This document shows positions 26,092 to 35,179 of a stretch of DNA of 64,000 bases, piece after piece (within the stretch, counting starts at the first letter, position 1; every line of letters begins with the position of its first letter). The position numbers and the translations under genes are program-made. Under the pieces are notes generated by a model. The model was given only the letters and a program-made list of their open reading frames with translations. It ran no database searches and was not told the DNA's origin. The DNA comes from Hydrocarboniphaga sp. (GTDB lineage Bacteria > Pseudomonadota > Gammaproteobacteria > Nevskiales > Nevskiaceae): positions 1-64,000 of the forward strand of contig NZ_JAQGNT010000043.1 of NCBI RefSeq assembly GCF_028291725.1, in the 5' to 3' direction.

Positions 26092-26877
26092 TCAGACCCG
26101 GATCACCCAGCCACCGTCGACGTTGAGCACCTGCCCGGTGATCCAGTCGCCGGCCGGTGAGCAGAGCAGCAGCATCGCGCCGACCAGTTCGTCGGGCTGG
26201 CCGCGGAATCGCAGCGGGACGCTGGCCTCGATCGCCTTGACGAAGGGCGAATCGGTCGGCGTCAGCGCCTTGCCGGCGTCACTCATCGTCGCGCCGGGTG
26301 CGATCGCATTGACATTGATCTTGTCCTTGCCCAGTTCCCGCGCCAGTGTCGTCGTCAGGCCCCACAGCGCCAGCTTGCTGATGCCATAGAGCGTCGCCGG
26401 CGGGAACGCGCCGGCGGAGACCTGGTTGACGATCTTGCCGCCGCCGCGCTCGCGCATCAGCGGTACCAGGGCCTGGCAGCACAGGAAGGCACCCGTGAGG
26501 TTGACGCGCATCACCTTGTCCCAGATTTCAGAGGTCACGCCCAGCGTCGAACCATGCGGCACTTCGACCATCAGAGCGGCGTTGTTGATCAGGATGTCGA
26601 CCCCGCCGAAGACGGCCTTGGACGCCGCTGCCATTCTGGCGACGGACGCCGCGTCGGAGATGTCGACCTGAACCGCGTGAGCCTTGCCGCCGGCCTCGAC
26701 GATCTCGCGGGCGACGAGTTCGGCCCCTTCCAGATTGAGGTCGGCCACGATCACCGAAGCGCCGGCGGCGGCGAGGCCGCAGGCATAGGCGCGGCCGATG
26801 CTGTTGCCGCGACCGCCGGCACCGGTGATGACGGCGACCTTGCCGTCGATGCGATAGCTCTCGGTTGAAAATGTCAT
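26092..26877 (-). CDS. Short-chain dehydrogenase/reductase
   Basis: Classical SDR of 261 residues. The cofactor motif is TGAGGRGNSIGRA (18-30, with an inserted Arg-Gly), followed by NNAA at 98-101. Catalytic residues are Ser154, Tyr164 and Lys168 (YGISK). Asp46 at the end of the second strand suggests NAD. The C-terminus GQVLNVDGGWVIRV is typical. It lies 78 bp downstream of the aldehyde dehydrogenase on the same strand, so the two may convert an alcohol to an acid in sequence. No operator copy was seen directly upstream, consistent with cotranscription from the aldehyde dehydrogenase promoter. Confidence 0.87.
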   Translation of the reverse strand: MTFSTESYRIDGKVAVITGAGGRGNSIGRAYACGLAAAGASVIVADLNLEGAELVAREIVEAGGKAHAVQVDISDAASVARMAAASKAVFGGVDILINNAALMVEVPHGSTLGVTSEIWDKVMRVNLTGAFLCCQALVPLMRERGGGKIVNQVSAGAFPPATLYGISKLALWGLTTTLARELGKDKINVNAIAPGATMSDAGKALTPTDSPFVKAIEASVPLRFRGQPDELVGAMLLLCSPAGDWITGQVLNVDGGWVIRV

Positions 26878-26955
26878 GTCTTGCTCTCCTCGATGGTGAA
26901 ATCAGTTCGGCAACGCGCGTATCAGTGTCGCAGTGCGGCCGCCCGATTCAGCTCT

Positions 26956-28413
26956 TCAGGCGATCTGAACAGTCTTGTAGCGGACGAATTCCTCGATGCC
27001 CGGCTTGCCGCCCTCGCGGCCGAAGCCTGACAGGCCGTTGCCGCCGAATGGCGTATTGGCCTTGATCGGCGCGCCGCCATTGACGTAGATGGCGCCTGCA
27101 TTGAGACGCTCGGCCACTCGATGGACGCGCTTGAGATCATGTGACTGGATATAGGCCGCGAGCCCGTACTCGGTGCTGTTTGCCATCGCCACCGCCTCGT
27201 CCTCGGTGCTGAACTTCATCACGGTCAGCACTGGGCCAAACACCTCGACCCGGGCAATCTCGCTGTCGTCCTTCACGTCGACGATGATGGTCGGCTCGAT
27301 GTAGTGGCCGCCGGCGAGTTCGCCGGTCATGCGGTTGCCGCCGGTGACGATGCGCCCGGACTTCTCTATCTTGACGCGGTCGATCATGCCCATGACGCGG
27401 TCGCAGGCCGCGCCATTGATCAACGGCCCAACAATGGTCTTCGGGTCGAATGGATCGCCGGTCTTGATCATCTTCGCGACACCGACGAGTTTTTCGATCG
27501 CCTGCTCGTAGATGCTCTCGTGGATCAGCATGCGCGTCGGCAGCGCGCAGCCCTGCCCGCTCAGGATGCCAATGCTGCCCATGACCGCACGCATGCAGAC
27601 GAAATCCAGGTCGGCGTCGGGGAATACCAGGTTCGCCGACTTGCCGCCAAGCTCCAGCACCGCCGGCTTCAGTTGCTCGGCGCAGGCCGCCAGAATCTTT
27701 CGCGCCGCGATCGGGCCGCCGGTGAACGTGATCTTCGGAATCTTGGGATGACGCACCAGCGCCTCTCCGGCCTCGACCGCGCCGGGCAGCACGCCGCACA
27801 CGCCTGGCGGAATGCCGGCTTCGAGCACCAACTTGCCGAACAGATCCGCGGCAAAGGGCGTCATTTCCGATGGCTTGACCACGACGCAGTTGCCGGCGGC
27901 CAGAGCCGGCGCCACCTTCATGCCCAGCGAGATCAGCGGGCCGTTCCAAGTCACGATGATGCCGATGACGCCGATTGGCTCGGCGGTGTTGTAGGAGAAC
28001 TCGCCGCGTGTGCCGAAAGTCGAGGCGACGTGGCCGTCGAGCTTGTCGGCCCAGCCCGCGTAGTAGGAGATCCATTCGACCGCGATGCGCACGCCGGTCA
28101 AGCCGATTGTCACAGGCGTACCGCCGTCCAGCGCGGCCAGGCGCGCGAACTCGTCGGCATTGGACTGCACCAGCTGCGACAGCCGGATCAGCGCATCGCG
28201 ACGCGCCTCCGGGGTCCATTTGCGCCAGATCTCGAACGCGTCGACCGCGGCTTCCACGGCCTGGTCCATTTCGAGTTTGCCCGCCAGCGGGATGCTCGCT
28301 TGCACCTTGCCGGTCACCGGGTTCACGTGCTGGTAAACACCTCCCGATGCGGTCTCCAATATCCGCTCCCCAATACGCAGCTTCACTACAGGCACCGCAT
28401 CGCGATTCGACAT
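26956..28413 (-). CDS. NAD(P)-dependent aldehyde dehydrogenase
   Basis: ALDH superfamily enzyme of 485 residues, the usual length. Motifs are VTWNGPL near 154, LELGGKSAN with general base Glu254, and GQGCALPTRM with nucleophile Cys289. The C-terminus carries PFGGNGLSGFGREGG. It converts an aldehyde into its carboxylic acid. It is divergent from the CYP101-like P450 gene at 28702, with an operator copy at 28469-28478 in the shared upstream region, so alcohol formation by the P450 and later oxidation may be coregulated. Confidence 0.9.
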   Translation of the reverse strand: MSNRDAVPVVKLRIGERILETASGGVYQHVNPVTGKVQASIPLAGKLEMDQAVEAAVDAFEIWRKWTPEARRDALIRLSQLVQSNADEFARLAALDGGTPVTIGLTGVRIAVEWISYYAGWADKLDGHVASTFGTRGEFSYNTAEPIGVIGIIVTWNGPLISLGMKVAPALAAGNCVVVKPSEMTPFAADLFGKLVLEAGIPPGVCGVLPGAVEAGEALVRHPKIPKITFTGGPIAARKILAACAEQLKPAVLELGGKSANLVFPDADLDFVCMRAVMGSIGILSGQGCALPTRMLIHESIYEQAIEKLVGVAKMIKTGDPFDPKTIVGPLINGAACDRVMGMIDRVKIEKSGRIVTGGNRMTGELAGGHYIEPTIIVDVKDDSEIARVEVFGPVLTVMKFSTEDEAVAMANSTEYGLAAYIQSHDLKRVHRVAERLNAGAIYVNGGAPIKANTPFGGNGLSGFGREGGKPGIEEFVRYKTVQIA

Positions 28414-28468
28414 CTGGCTCCTCCGGGTGGTTATGGGCGCTCGTCGAAGCGGCGATCGCCCGCTTCAA

Positions 28469-28478
28469 GAGTTACCTC
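28469..28478. promoter_or_regulatory. Putative operator between ALDH and the CYP101-like P450
   Basis: GAGTTACCTC (core AGTTACCT 28470-28477) is one base away from the perfect motif and 56 bp upstream of the ALDH start. It is followed by the AT-rich TAGTGATATATTAGTAGCACTAG. The 288-bp divergent region also holds an AT-rich leader in front of the P450 gene (AATTTATTGCTTTCTAGAAA near 28635-28655), where a plus-strand promoter is likely. Confidence 0.45.
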
Positions 28479-28701
28479 TAGTGATATATTAGTAGCACTA
28501 GTTTCATACCGGCACAACGACGTTCTGCCGAAAAAGCATGGCATTGGCTGCACAAATCGCTGGTCAGGTCAAATAACCGGCTAAAGCGCCGAGCCAAAAA
28601 AACAATACATAAGATTTTTGCAGGCTTTTTACCGTAATTTATTGCTTTCTAGAAACTGGTAGCATGAATCCAGAGCATCAGCCGCCATCGAGGAGAACCA
28701 C

Positions 28702-29907
28702 ATGAGCGACACCACCGCTGCACCGATTCCTGCGCACGTGAAGCAGGAGCAGGTTTTCGACTTCGACATCTTTTTCGATCCGCGGCTCCGCGAGAATGCC
28801 CATGCCGGGTACGAGTCGCTGCATCGTGATGCTCCCGACGTGTTCTACACGCCGCGCAATGGTGGTCACTGGGTGGTCACGCGCCAGGCCGACGTGCGCG
28901 CGGTGATGCAGGCCAGCGACATCTTTTCCAGCGCGATTGCCACCGTGCCAGTGCCGCCACCGGAGATGAGGCTGCCGCTGCCGCCGCAGGACATGGATGG
29001 CGATGAGCATCGCCGGCATCGCGGTGTGCTGGTGCCCGTATTCTCGCGCGACTCGGTCATGCGGCTGGAGGCATCGGCACGCGAGCTCGCCGTCGACTTG
29101 ATCAGCACACTGCAGCCACAGCGCGGCTGCGATTTCATCGGCGGCTTTGCGGTGCCGATGCCGGTAAAGCTGTTCATGGGCATGATGGGGATGGAGCTTG
29201 AACGCTACAAGGAATTTGTCGGCTGGGTGCATTCGATCCTGTCCCCGACCGATCGCGACCTCCGCATGCAGGCCTTCATGTCGCTGAGCCAGTATCTGGT
29301 CGGCCTGATCAAGGAGCGCCTGGCAGCGCCCGGCGACGATGTAATCAGCCGGCTGGTGAAATCCGAAATCGACGGCAAACCACTGGCGTTCGAGCGCGTG
29401 CTGGCGATGTGCAACCTGCTGTTCCTGGCGGGCCTCGACACGGTGACCAATGCGATGGGCTTCATTTGTCGGCATCTGGCCGAGAACCCGGACGTGCAGG
29501 ACGAGCTGCGCCGAAATCCGGCAAAAATTCCCGAAGCCATCGAGGAATTCATGCGCCGCTACACCTTCGTCAGCACCGGCCGCGTGGTCACGCGAGACAC
29601 CGAATTCGCCGGCATGCAGATGCGTGCAGGCGATATGGTGATGAGCAGCCTTACTGCGGCGAGCCTCGACGATCGCGTCACGCCGGACCCGCTCACGGTC
29701 GATATCGGCCGCCCGCGGCCGCAACACCTGGGCTTCAATACCGGGCCGCACAATTGCGCCGGCGCACCACTGGCGCGAATGGAAATGCGCGTTTTCCTGG
29801 AAGAGTGGCTGGCCCGGGTGCCGCCGTTCCGCCTGCAGGACGGCGTGACGCCGCGATATCGCCTGGGCGTCGTGTTCGGGCTGGAGTCGCTACATCTGGC
29901 CTGGTAG
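28702..29907 (+). CDS. Cytochrome P450, CYP101-like
   Basis: Soluble P450 of 401 residues. The I-helix AGLDTV (243-248) has the Asp-Thr pair (Asp246-Thr247) used by P450cam. ExxR is Glu282-Arg285, and the heme loop FNTGPHNCAGAPLAR carries ligand Cys352. The GRVVTRDTEFAGMQMRAGD stretch and the EEWLARVP ending also recall P450cam, so the CYP101 branch (camphor and other terpenoid hydroxylases) is the best guess. It starts 10 bases after AGGAG. The tandem GntR gene follows 13 bp downstream, likely in the same transcript. No ferredoxin gene is nearby. Confidence 0.9.
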   Translation: MSDTTAAPIPAHVKQEQVFDFDIFFDPRLRENAHAGYESLHRDAPDVFYTPRNGGHWVVTRQADVRAVMQASDIFSSAIATVPVPPPEMRLPLPPQDMDGDEHRRHRGVLVPVFSRDSVMRLEASARELAVDLISTLQPQRGCDFIGGFAVPMPVKLFMGMMGMELERYKEFVGWVHSILSPTDRDLRMQAFMSLSQYLVGLIKERLAAPGDDVISRLVKSEIDGKPLAFERVLAMCNLLFLAGLDTVTNAMGFICRHLAENPDVQDELRRNPAKIPEAIEEFMRRYTFVSTGRVVTRDTEFAGMQMRAGDMVMSSLTAASLDDRVTPDPLTVDIGRPRPQHLGFNTGPHNCAGAPLARMEMRVFLEEWLARVPPFRLQDGVTPRYRLGVVFGLESLHLAW

Positions 29908-29920
29908 GCGAGCGAAGCAA

Positions 29921-31570
29921 GTGAGCCTGAAACGCATTCGATCGGCGCACGTCGCGTCCGGAACCGGGACCGCGCCCGTGCCGAGGTTGCGGTCCACCCT
30001 CGGCAGCGGGGGCAATGAAGCGGTGTCGGTACCGGTTGCGTCCTGGGCCAGCCGGCTCGGTGACGATTCGCGACTCGAAGGCAAGCTTGCGCCACAGCTG
30101 GCAAGGCGCATCGAGGAGGAAATCCTGCGTCTGGGCTGGCCGGTCGGGCGCGCCCTTGGGCGCGAAGAGGATCTAGCGACCCGGTTCGGCGTAAGCCGCT
30201 CGGTATTGCGTGAAGCCCTGGCGATCACCGAGCGCGACGGCATGACACGGCGCCAGCGCGGCCCCGGCGGCGGCCTGCTGATCGCGGCGCCGGCGGAGGA
30301 CGTCGTCTCCAGCATGCTTGGTAACTACCTGAGCCTGGCACCCGTAGACGGGCTGCATCTGCTGCAGGCGTTCGGCCTTCTGGACGGCCTGATGTTCCAG
30401 CTCGCCGCACGCCGGTGCCGACGCGAAGACGTGTCACGAATGCGCGAACTGGGCAACCGGGAGCTTGCCGACGATGTCGACCCGGTCTGGACGCGCGCGG
30501 TTCAATTGCACGCCGGCCTGCTCACAATGACGCGCAATCCGGCACTGCAGATTTTCGGCTCCGCGCTTGCCTACCTCGGCCTCTCGCGGTTCCAGGCCAG
30601 CCTGCGCGGTAGCGGCGACGCGGATTCGCTGGCATTTGCGCGCCGCATTGTTTCGCTTCGTCGCGGACAGCTCGAGAGCGTGATTGGCGGCGACGCCGCC
30701 GCTGCGATAGCGGCCAACGCGCAGCTGGGCTCGCAATGGCTGGAACGGTATCTCGCCACGTCCCGCGCAACCGCCGATACCCATTCGCTGAGCGCCGACG
30801 ACGCGTTGCGGATCGCGGCTCGGATCGCCGCCGTCTTTCATCCCGAACAGCCGGTCAAGCGGGCGGATACGCTGGCCCTGCAACTTCAGCAGGCGATCCT
30901 TGGCGGCGGGCATCGCGACGGTGACCGCCTGGACAGCGAGGCGGTGTTGTTGCAGCGCTACGGAGTGAGTCGCGGCGTACTGCGCGAGGCCGTCCGCTAT
31001 CTGGAACGCAACGGCGTGCTGCGCACCGAGGAAGGCCGCAACGGCGGCGTCTGCGTGGCCGCAGCGGATTCGACCGCTGCCGCCCGCAGCGCCGTGCTGC
31101 TGCTGAGATTCCTCGACATGCGGGTCGACGGCCTGCTGGAGTTTTCTCAGGATCTCGAACTCGCCGCAGCGACCGCTGCGGTTCAGCGTTCGCGCCAGCA
31201 CGGAGCCGATGTGCTGATTCCTTTTATCACCGCGATCGACGCCCAGCCCGACACGGCCGACGTCCAGGGTCATATGCAGCGGCTTTACGAAGGGCTGGCC
31301 GCTGCCAGTGGCAATCCCATCTTCATTGTGTTCGTTCAGATCCTCGGCGGACTGCTGCGCGTCGACAGCCGCTCGACCACGGCTGCGCTGGTAGCGGAAT
31401 ACACCAACCGATACCGCGACTACCTGTCGCAGATGCGTTTGGTCGCTCGCGCCATGCAGGACGGCGACGACAGCCTGGCCCGCCGCGAGCTATTGCTGGC
31501 ACGGCGCATCGGCGGACTGCTGCGCCCCCACGCGCGACCTCCGTCGGACCTTCTGGAACAACTGCTCTGA
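29921..31570 (+). CDS. Tandem GntR/FCD regulator (two full copies in one chain)
   Basis: A 549-residue protein containing two consecutive GntR-FCD units. Winged helix 1 is at about 55-122 (FGVSRSVLREALAITERDG) and helical domain 1 at 140-270. Winged helix 2 is at 315-382 (YGVSRGVLREAVRYLERNG) with domain 2 at 395-535. Normal FCD proteins are 220-280 residues and dimerise; this is in effect a covalent dimer and could bind a palindrome as a monomer or two sites as a dimer. The start is a GTG at 29921, 13 bp after the P450 stop; the first 50 residues look disordered. It is likely cotranscribed with the P450 and a good candidate for reading the paired operators. Confidence 0.85.
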   Translation: MSLKRIRSAHVASGTGTAPVPRLRSTLGSGGNEAVSVPVASWASRLGDDSRLEGKLAPQLARRIEEEILRLGWPVGRALGREEDLATRFGVSRSVLREALAITERDGMTRRQRGPGGGLLIAAPAEDVVSSMLGNYLSLAPVDGLHLLQAFGLLDGLMFQLAARRCRREDVSRMRELGNRELADDVDPVWTRAVQLHAGLLTMTRNPALQIFGSALAYLGLSRFQASLRGSGDADSLAFARRIVSLRRGQLESVIGGDAAAAIAANAQLGSQWLERYLATSRATADTHSLSADDALRIAARIAAVFHPEQPVKRADTLALQLQQAILGGGHRDGDRLDSEAVLLQRYGVSRGVLREAVRYLERNGVLRTEEGRNGGVCVAAADSTAAARSAVLLLRFLDMRVDGLLEFSQDLELAAATAAVQRSRQHGADVLIPFITAIDAQPDTADVQGHMQRLYEGLAAASGNPIFIVFVQILGGLLRVDSRSTTAALVAEYTNRYRDYLSQMRLVARAMQDGDDSLARRELLLARRIGGLLRPHARPPSDLLEQLL

Positions 31571-31586
31571 TACGTCGGAACGGGCC

Positions 31587-31611
31587 AAAAAAACGGAGCC
31601 TCGCGGCCCCG
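31587..31611 (-). terminator. Rho-independent terminator of the TonB receptor gene
   Basis: On the minus strand CGGGGCC (31611-31605), loop GCGA, and GGCTCCG (31600-31594) form a 7-bp stem with one G-T pair. It is followed by seven T (31593-31587). It begins 30 bp after the stop of the receptor gene and lies between convergent genes. Confidence 0.75.
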
Positions 31612-31640
31612 CTTCCTGCAATGCAGTCAGCCACGTTCAA

Positions 31641-34025
31641 TCAGAAGCGATAGCTCACGTCCATGCCGACCTCGCGACCCACCTCGGGGTAGCGCACCAC
31701 GATGCCGACCGGCGCACCGAAGCCGAGCTGGGCCGCGTAGCGATGCTCGTCGCTCAGGTTCTTGCCCCACAGCGAAACACCGAGGCCGTTGTCGAAGTCC
31801 AGCGAACTGCGAGCGCCGAGCACGCCCACGGCTTTTTGGGTTAGCGCGTCCTCGACGGCCGCCTGATCCTCAGCGGCGAACGAACGGATGTTCGCAGACG
31901 AGCTGATCACCTTGTCCTGCCACGACCAGTCGAGGCTGTTGCGCCATTTGAATCCGTTGAATTCAGCCGTATGCGTGCCCGCGAGCATGTACGTCATCTT
32001 GGGGACCAGGTCGAACGGCTCGTGCGAGCGGTCGACACCCTGCGCGTCGACATAGCGCTTGTACTTGGGCCGCGTGATGCCGAGGGACGCCGTCAGTTCC
32101 AGGCTATCAATCGGCAAGGCCGTGAGCTCCAGCTCGCCGCCCTTGACCTCGGCCTTGGCCGCATTGACCACCATGGTCGCGTTGGTGCCGTCGGCCGCGG
32201 TCACGATCACCGACCGCTGGATATTGTCGTAGTTGGAGTAGAACACCGCCGCATTCGCCCGTAACCTGCGCCCCAGCAGATCGGACTTCAGGCCCAACTC
32301 GTACTGAGTGACCTCTTCGGGGTCGAAGGGCTGGAACGACGCCACCGAGTTCGCACGCAGATTCTCGCCGCCTGCACGGTAACCGGTGGTCAGCGAACCA
32401 TAGGCCAGAACTCCCTCGGTGATCTTGTAATCGGTGCCGATCAGGTAGTTGGTCTTGTTGAAGGTGTCGCTGAACTTGCCAGAGCACTCCTCGCCTGCGG
32501 CGACGCCCGGAACCACGCAGACACCGTTGGCAACGTTGTGCGACTCGAGCTTCTTCTTGTCCGAGGAGTAACGCAGACCGGCCGTCGCGGTCAGCTGCTC
32601 GGTCACAGAATAGCTGCCCTGGGCATAGGCGCCGGCGCTGTCGCCATCGACATTGCCGTCGAACACGGTGACCGCCGCACCGCCGAATGCGGTGCTGATC
32701 GAATGCTCGTAGGAGCCTTCACTGAAGTAATAGCCGCCCGCTGCCCATTTGAGATGTTCGAACGCGGTGCCGGTGAACTGCAGTTCTACGCTCGACTGAC
32801 GTCCATAGCCGTCCAGTGTCGTATCGAGAATCGGATACGGCGTGCTGTCGAAGTCGATCGCGTTGAAGATATTCCCGTTCTCGCGATAGCCGGCGATCAG
32901 CTTGATGGTGGCCCATTCCTGTTCGAGTGTTGTCGTCAGGCCAAGGCTCTTGACTTGCAGAGTCGACGTCGGCCGGAAGCCGGCGTTATTGTTCGACGTG
33001 TAGGGACGGCCGATGTAGTTGTCGATCGTGTCGGTACCGCCGGACGCGCCGAGCACAAAACCACGAGCCACTCCGTCCACCGGGTCGGGCCGACCGTCGC
33101 CGTTGAAATCGTCCGGCACGCCGTCGCCGTTGAAGTCGGCAAAACGCAAGGGGCTGGCGAAAGCCAAATCCGAGCCGACGTTGATCTGATCGAGATCGAT
33201 GTACTCGCCGGAAGCCAGGAAGCTCAGTTCGTCAGTGGCCTTGAACAGCAGTTTGGCGCGGAGCAGCGTGTGGTGCTCGCTACCAGTGCCGCGCTGGTTG
33301 GTCGCGTCAAAGGCGTAGCCGTCATTGGTGACGCGCTGGCCCGCCACGCGCAAGGCCAACTTGTCGTTGATCAGCGGGATGTTGACCACCGCTTCGGACT
33401 TCACGCCATCGAAACTGGACACGCCGGTGGCCAGCGAGCCGGAGTAGCTGTTCAACACCGGATCGTTACTGGTCAGCAGAATCGCACCGCCGGTGGTGTT
33501 GCGGCCAAACAAGGTTCCCTGGGGGCCGCGCAGTACCTGCACGCTCTGCACGTCGACGAACGACACGTTCGAGCCGAACGGTCGCGCGATGTATATACCG
33601 TCCTGGTAGAAGCCGACCGATGGGTCGAGCGTCGCCACGGTGTCGTTCTGCACCTGCCCGCGAATCTGGATTGCGATCGCCTGGCCCTGCCCCGGAGCCG
33701 TGCGAATATAGATGTTCGGCGTGTGGGTCTGAATATCCTGCACGTCGAAGATGGACGCCTCGGCCAGCGCGTCGCCGCCAAGCGCGGTGATCGCAACCGG
33801 GACATCCTGGATGTTTTCCCTGGTCTTGCGCGCGGTGACGACGACCTCGTCGATGACGCCGGCCCCCGAGGCGGCCGTCTGGCCCGGCGCCGCATCGGGG
33901 GCCGGTGCCGTGTCCGTCTTGGGCGCCGCGATCTGCGCGAAGGCGCTTCCCGTGAACGAAAGACAGGCAATTGCCACCGCCCAGTTGTTGAGACGCAGAC
34001 TCCGTCCAGATTTGCTCATCATCAT
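31641..34025 (-). CDS. TonB-dependent receptor with calcium-loop-like insert
   Basis: Outer-membrane receptor of 794 residues. The signal peptide cleaves after about residue 30 (SFTGSAFA-QIA). A TonB-box-like VIDEVVVTARK (57-67) precedes the plug (IQIRGQVQND; GPQGTLFGRNTTGGA), and the barrel ends in DVSYRF. Residues 297-317 carry two consecutive Asp/Asn/Gly loops (DFNGDGVPDD, then DFNGDGRPDPVD). These resemble calcium-binding DxNxDG loops of thrombospondin type 3 or dockerin repeats and probably sit in an extracellular loop. Three consecutive ATG codons follow GAGGAGG; the third (34019) has the best spacing. The substrate is unknown. Perfect and near-perfect operator copies lie upstream. Confidence 0.9.
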   Translation of the reverse strand: MMMSKSGRSLRLNNWAVAIACLSFTGSAFAQIAAPKTDTAPAPDAAPGQTAASGAGVIDEVVVTARKTRENIQDVPVAITALGGDALAEASIFDVQDIQTHTPNIYIRTAPGQGQAIAIQIRGQVQNDTVATLDPSVGFYQDGIYIARPFGSNVSFVDVQSVQVLRGPQGTLFGRNTTGGAILLTSNDPVLNSYSGSLATGVSSFDGVKSEAVVNIPLINDKLALRVAGQRVTNDGYAFDATNQRGTGSEHHTLLRAKLLFKATDELSFLASGEYIDLDQINVGSDLAFASPLRFADFNGDGVPDDFNGDGRPDPVDGVARGFVLGASGGTDTIDNYIGRPYTSNNNAGFRPTSTLQVKSLGLTTTLEQEWATIKLIAGYRENGNIFNAIDFDSTPYPILDTTLDGYGRQSSVELQFTGTAFEHLKWAAGGYYFSEGSYEHSISTAFGGAAVTVFDGNVDGDSAGAYAQGSYSVTEQLTATAGLRYSSDKKKLESHNVANGVCVVPGVAAGEECSGKFSDTFNKTNYLIGTDYKITEGVLAYGSLTTGYRAGGENLRANSVASFQPFDPEEVTQYELGLKSDLLGRRLRANAAVFYSNYDNIQRSVIVTAADGTNATMVVNAAKAEVKGGELELTALPIDSLELTASLGITRPKYKRYVDAQGVDRSHEPFDLVPKMTYMLAGTHTAEFNGFKWRNSLDWSWQDKVISSSANIRSFAAEDQAAVEDALTQKAVGVLGARSSLDFDNGLGVSLWGKNLSDEHRYAAQLGFGAPVGIVVRYPEVGREVGMDVSYRF

Positions 34026-34109
34026 CTCCTCCTCGCGACCACACCGAATGGCTTGGTTCTTATTTATGGCTGCATAGGCGGCCGTCTTGGGCTCGCTCCG
34101 TCGGGCACA

Positions 34110-34135
34110 AGGTACTCCATCATTAGAGATATCTC
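34110..34135. promoter_or_regulatory. Putative paired operator upstream of the TonB receptor
   Basis: AGGTACTC (34110-34117) and the perfect palindrome GAGATATCTC (34126-34135) are spaced 17 bp centre to centre, about 100 bp upstream of the receptor gene. They lie between it and the collapsed receptor copy. AT-rich DNA (AATATAATTT) follows the second site. Confidence 0.6.
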
Positions 34136-34186
34136 AATATAATTTCCGTCGATTCTGAGCCGACCTTCCTTCCGTTATGGATACCG

Positions 34187-35179
34187 ATGCGGATGTCAGG
34201 TTTTTTCTGCACGAACGCCCAAACCCGCAACATCAGATGCTTTCCGGCAGGCTCGCAGCTGCCGGTTGCACGCCGACTGAAAACGATGAGTGCTCTATTG
34301 AGGAACTTGTTTGACCGGATTGAAGGTGATACAAGCTCTCAGGCAACCGGGGCTCGAAGATCCCGGCATCCCGCCGGGACCGCTACGGCCGCGACGGATA
34401 CTGTATCGCCCCAGGAGTCTTCCTCCCGATCCGACGGCATAGAAGAGGTCACGGTCACGGTCACGGCGCAGAAGCGTGAGGAGCGCCTGCAGGACGTTCC
34501 GATTTCGATTTCGGCCTTCACCGGTGACCAGCTAGAGGCGGCGGGCATCACGGTCGGGGCGGAGCGTTTCAAGTGGATCGCCGGCCTCTATTTCCTCGAC
34601 AGCACCGTGGGCTACGACCCGGTGCATTTCTACGTCGCCGGGCTGCAGGATGGCCTCGCGGGCCTGGGCAGCGGCACGGTTCCACTGCCGTTGCCCGCCG
34701 CGCTGGTGCCGGCCGTGGACCAGTTCACCAATTTGATCAGCCTGCTCGATCCTGTCGGCAATCTCGTCGACGCCAAGGCAACCGTCAGCATGAAGCCGAT
34801 GGACGACCTGCTGTTCTACGTCTCGGCGCAGCGCGCGTTCAAGAGCGGCAGCTTCAACATTGTCAACCTGACGTCGGCTCCGACCCAGATCAAGCCGGAA
34901 ACCGTGACCGGCTACGAGGCCGGTGGCAAGACGCAATGCTTCGATCATCACGTGCAGATCAACGGCGCGGTGTTCCACACGCAGATCGTGTCGCTGCTCA
35001 GTGGCGGCATCGTCCAGTTCCAGAACGCCGACAGAGCCACGGTGCAGGGCGTCGAGGCCGACCTGCAGTGGGCGGTTGCGACCAGCCTGCGCATCAACCT
35101 GGCGGCACTTGGGAAACTCCTTCGCACCGGTCATGATCATGCCGACGCTGACCCACGGCGCTGCACGTATCCGAAATGA
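34187..35179 (+). pseudogene. Collapsed TonB receptor with several in-frame deletions
   Basis: A 330-residue frame that is a patchwork of the receptor at 17231-19687. TonB-box and start of plug (IEEV..VTAQKREERLQDVPISISAFTGDQL) are joined near 34547 directly to a barrel piece (ERFKWIAGLYFLDST). A second join near 34770 leads to AFKSGSFNIVNLTSAP and KPETV. A small loss near 34980 removes about five residues, and the end (after LRINLAALGK) is frameshifted. About 490 residues are gone, including most of the plug and many strands, so it cannot be a working receptor. No credible signal peptide is left. The stop overlaps the TetR start (ATGA, 35176-35179). Confidence 0.75.

Noticed and set aside
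27137-28468. 443-codon minus-strand frame overlapping the aldehyde dehydrogenase in another frame
   Set aside because: Low-complexity Arg/Gly/Ala composition typical of a shifted frame; the ALDH motifs are in the frame of 26956-28413.
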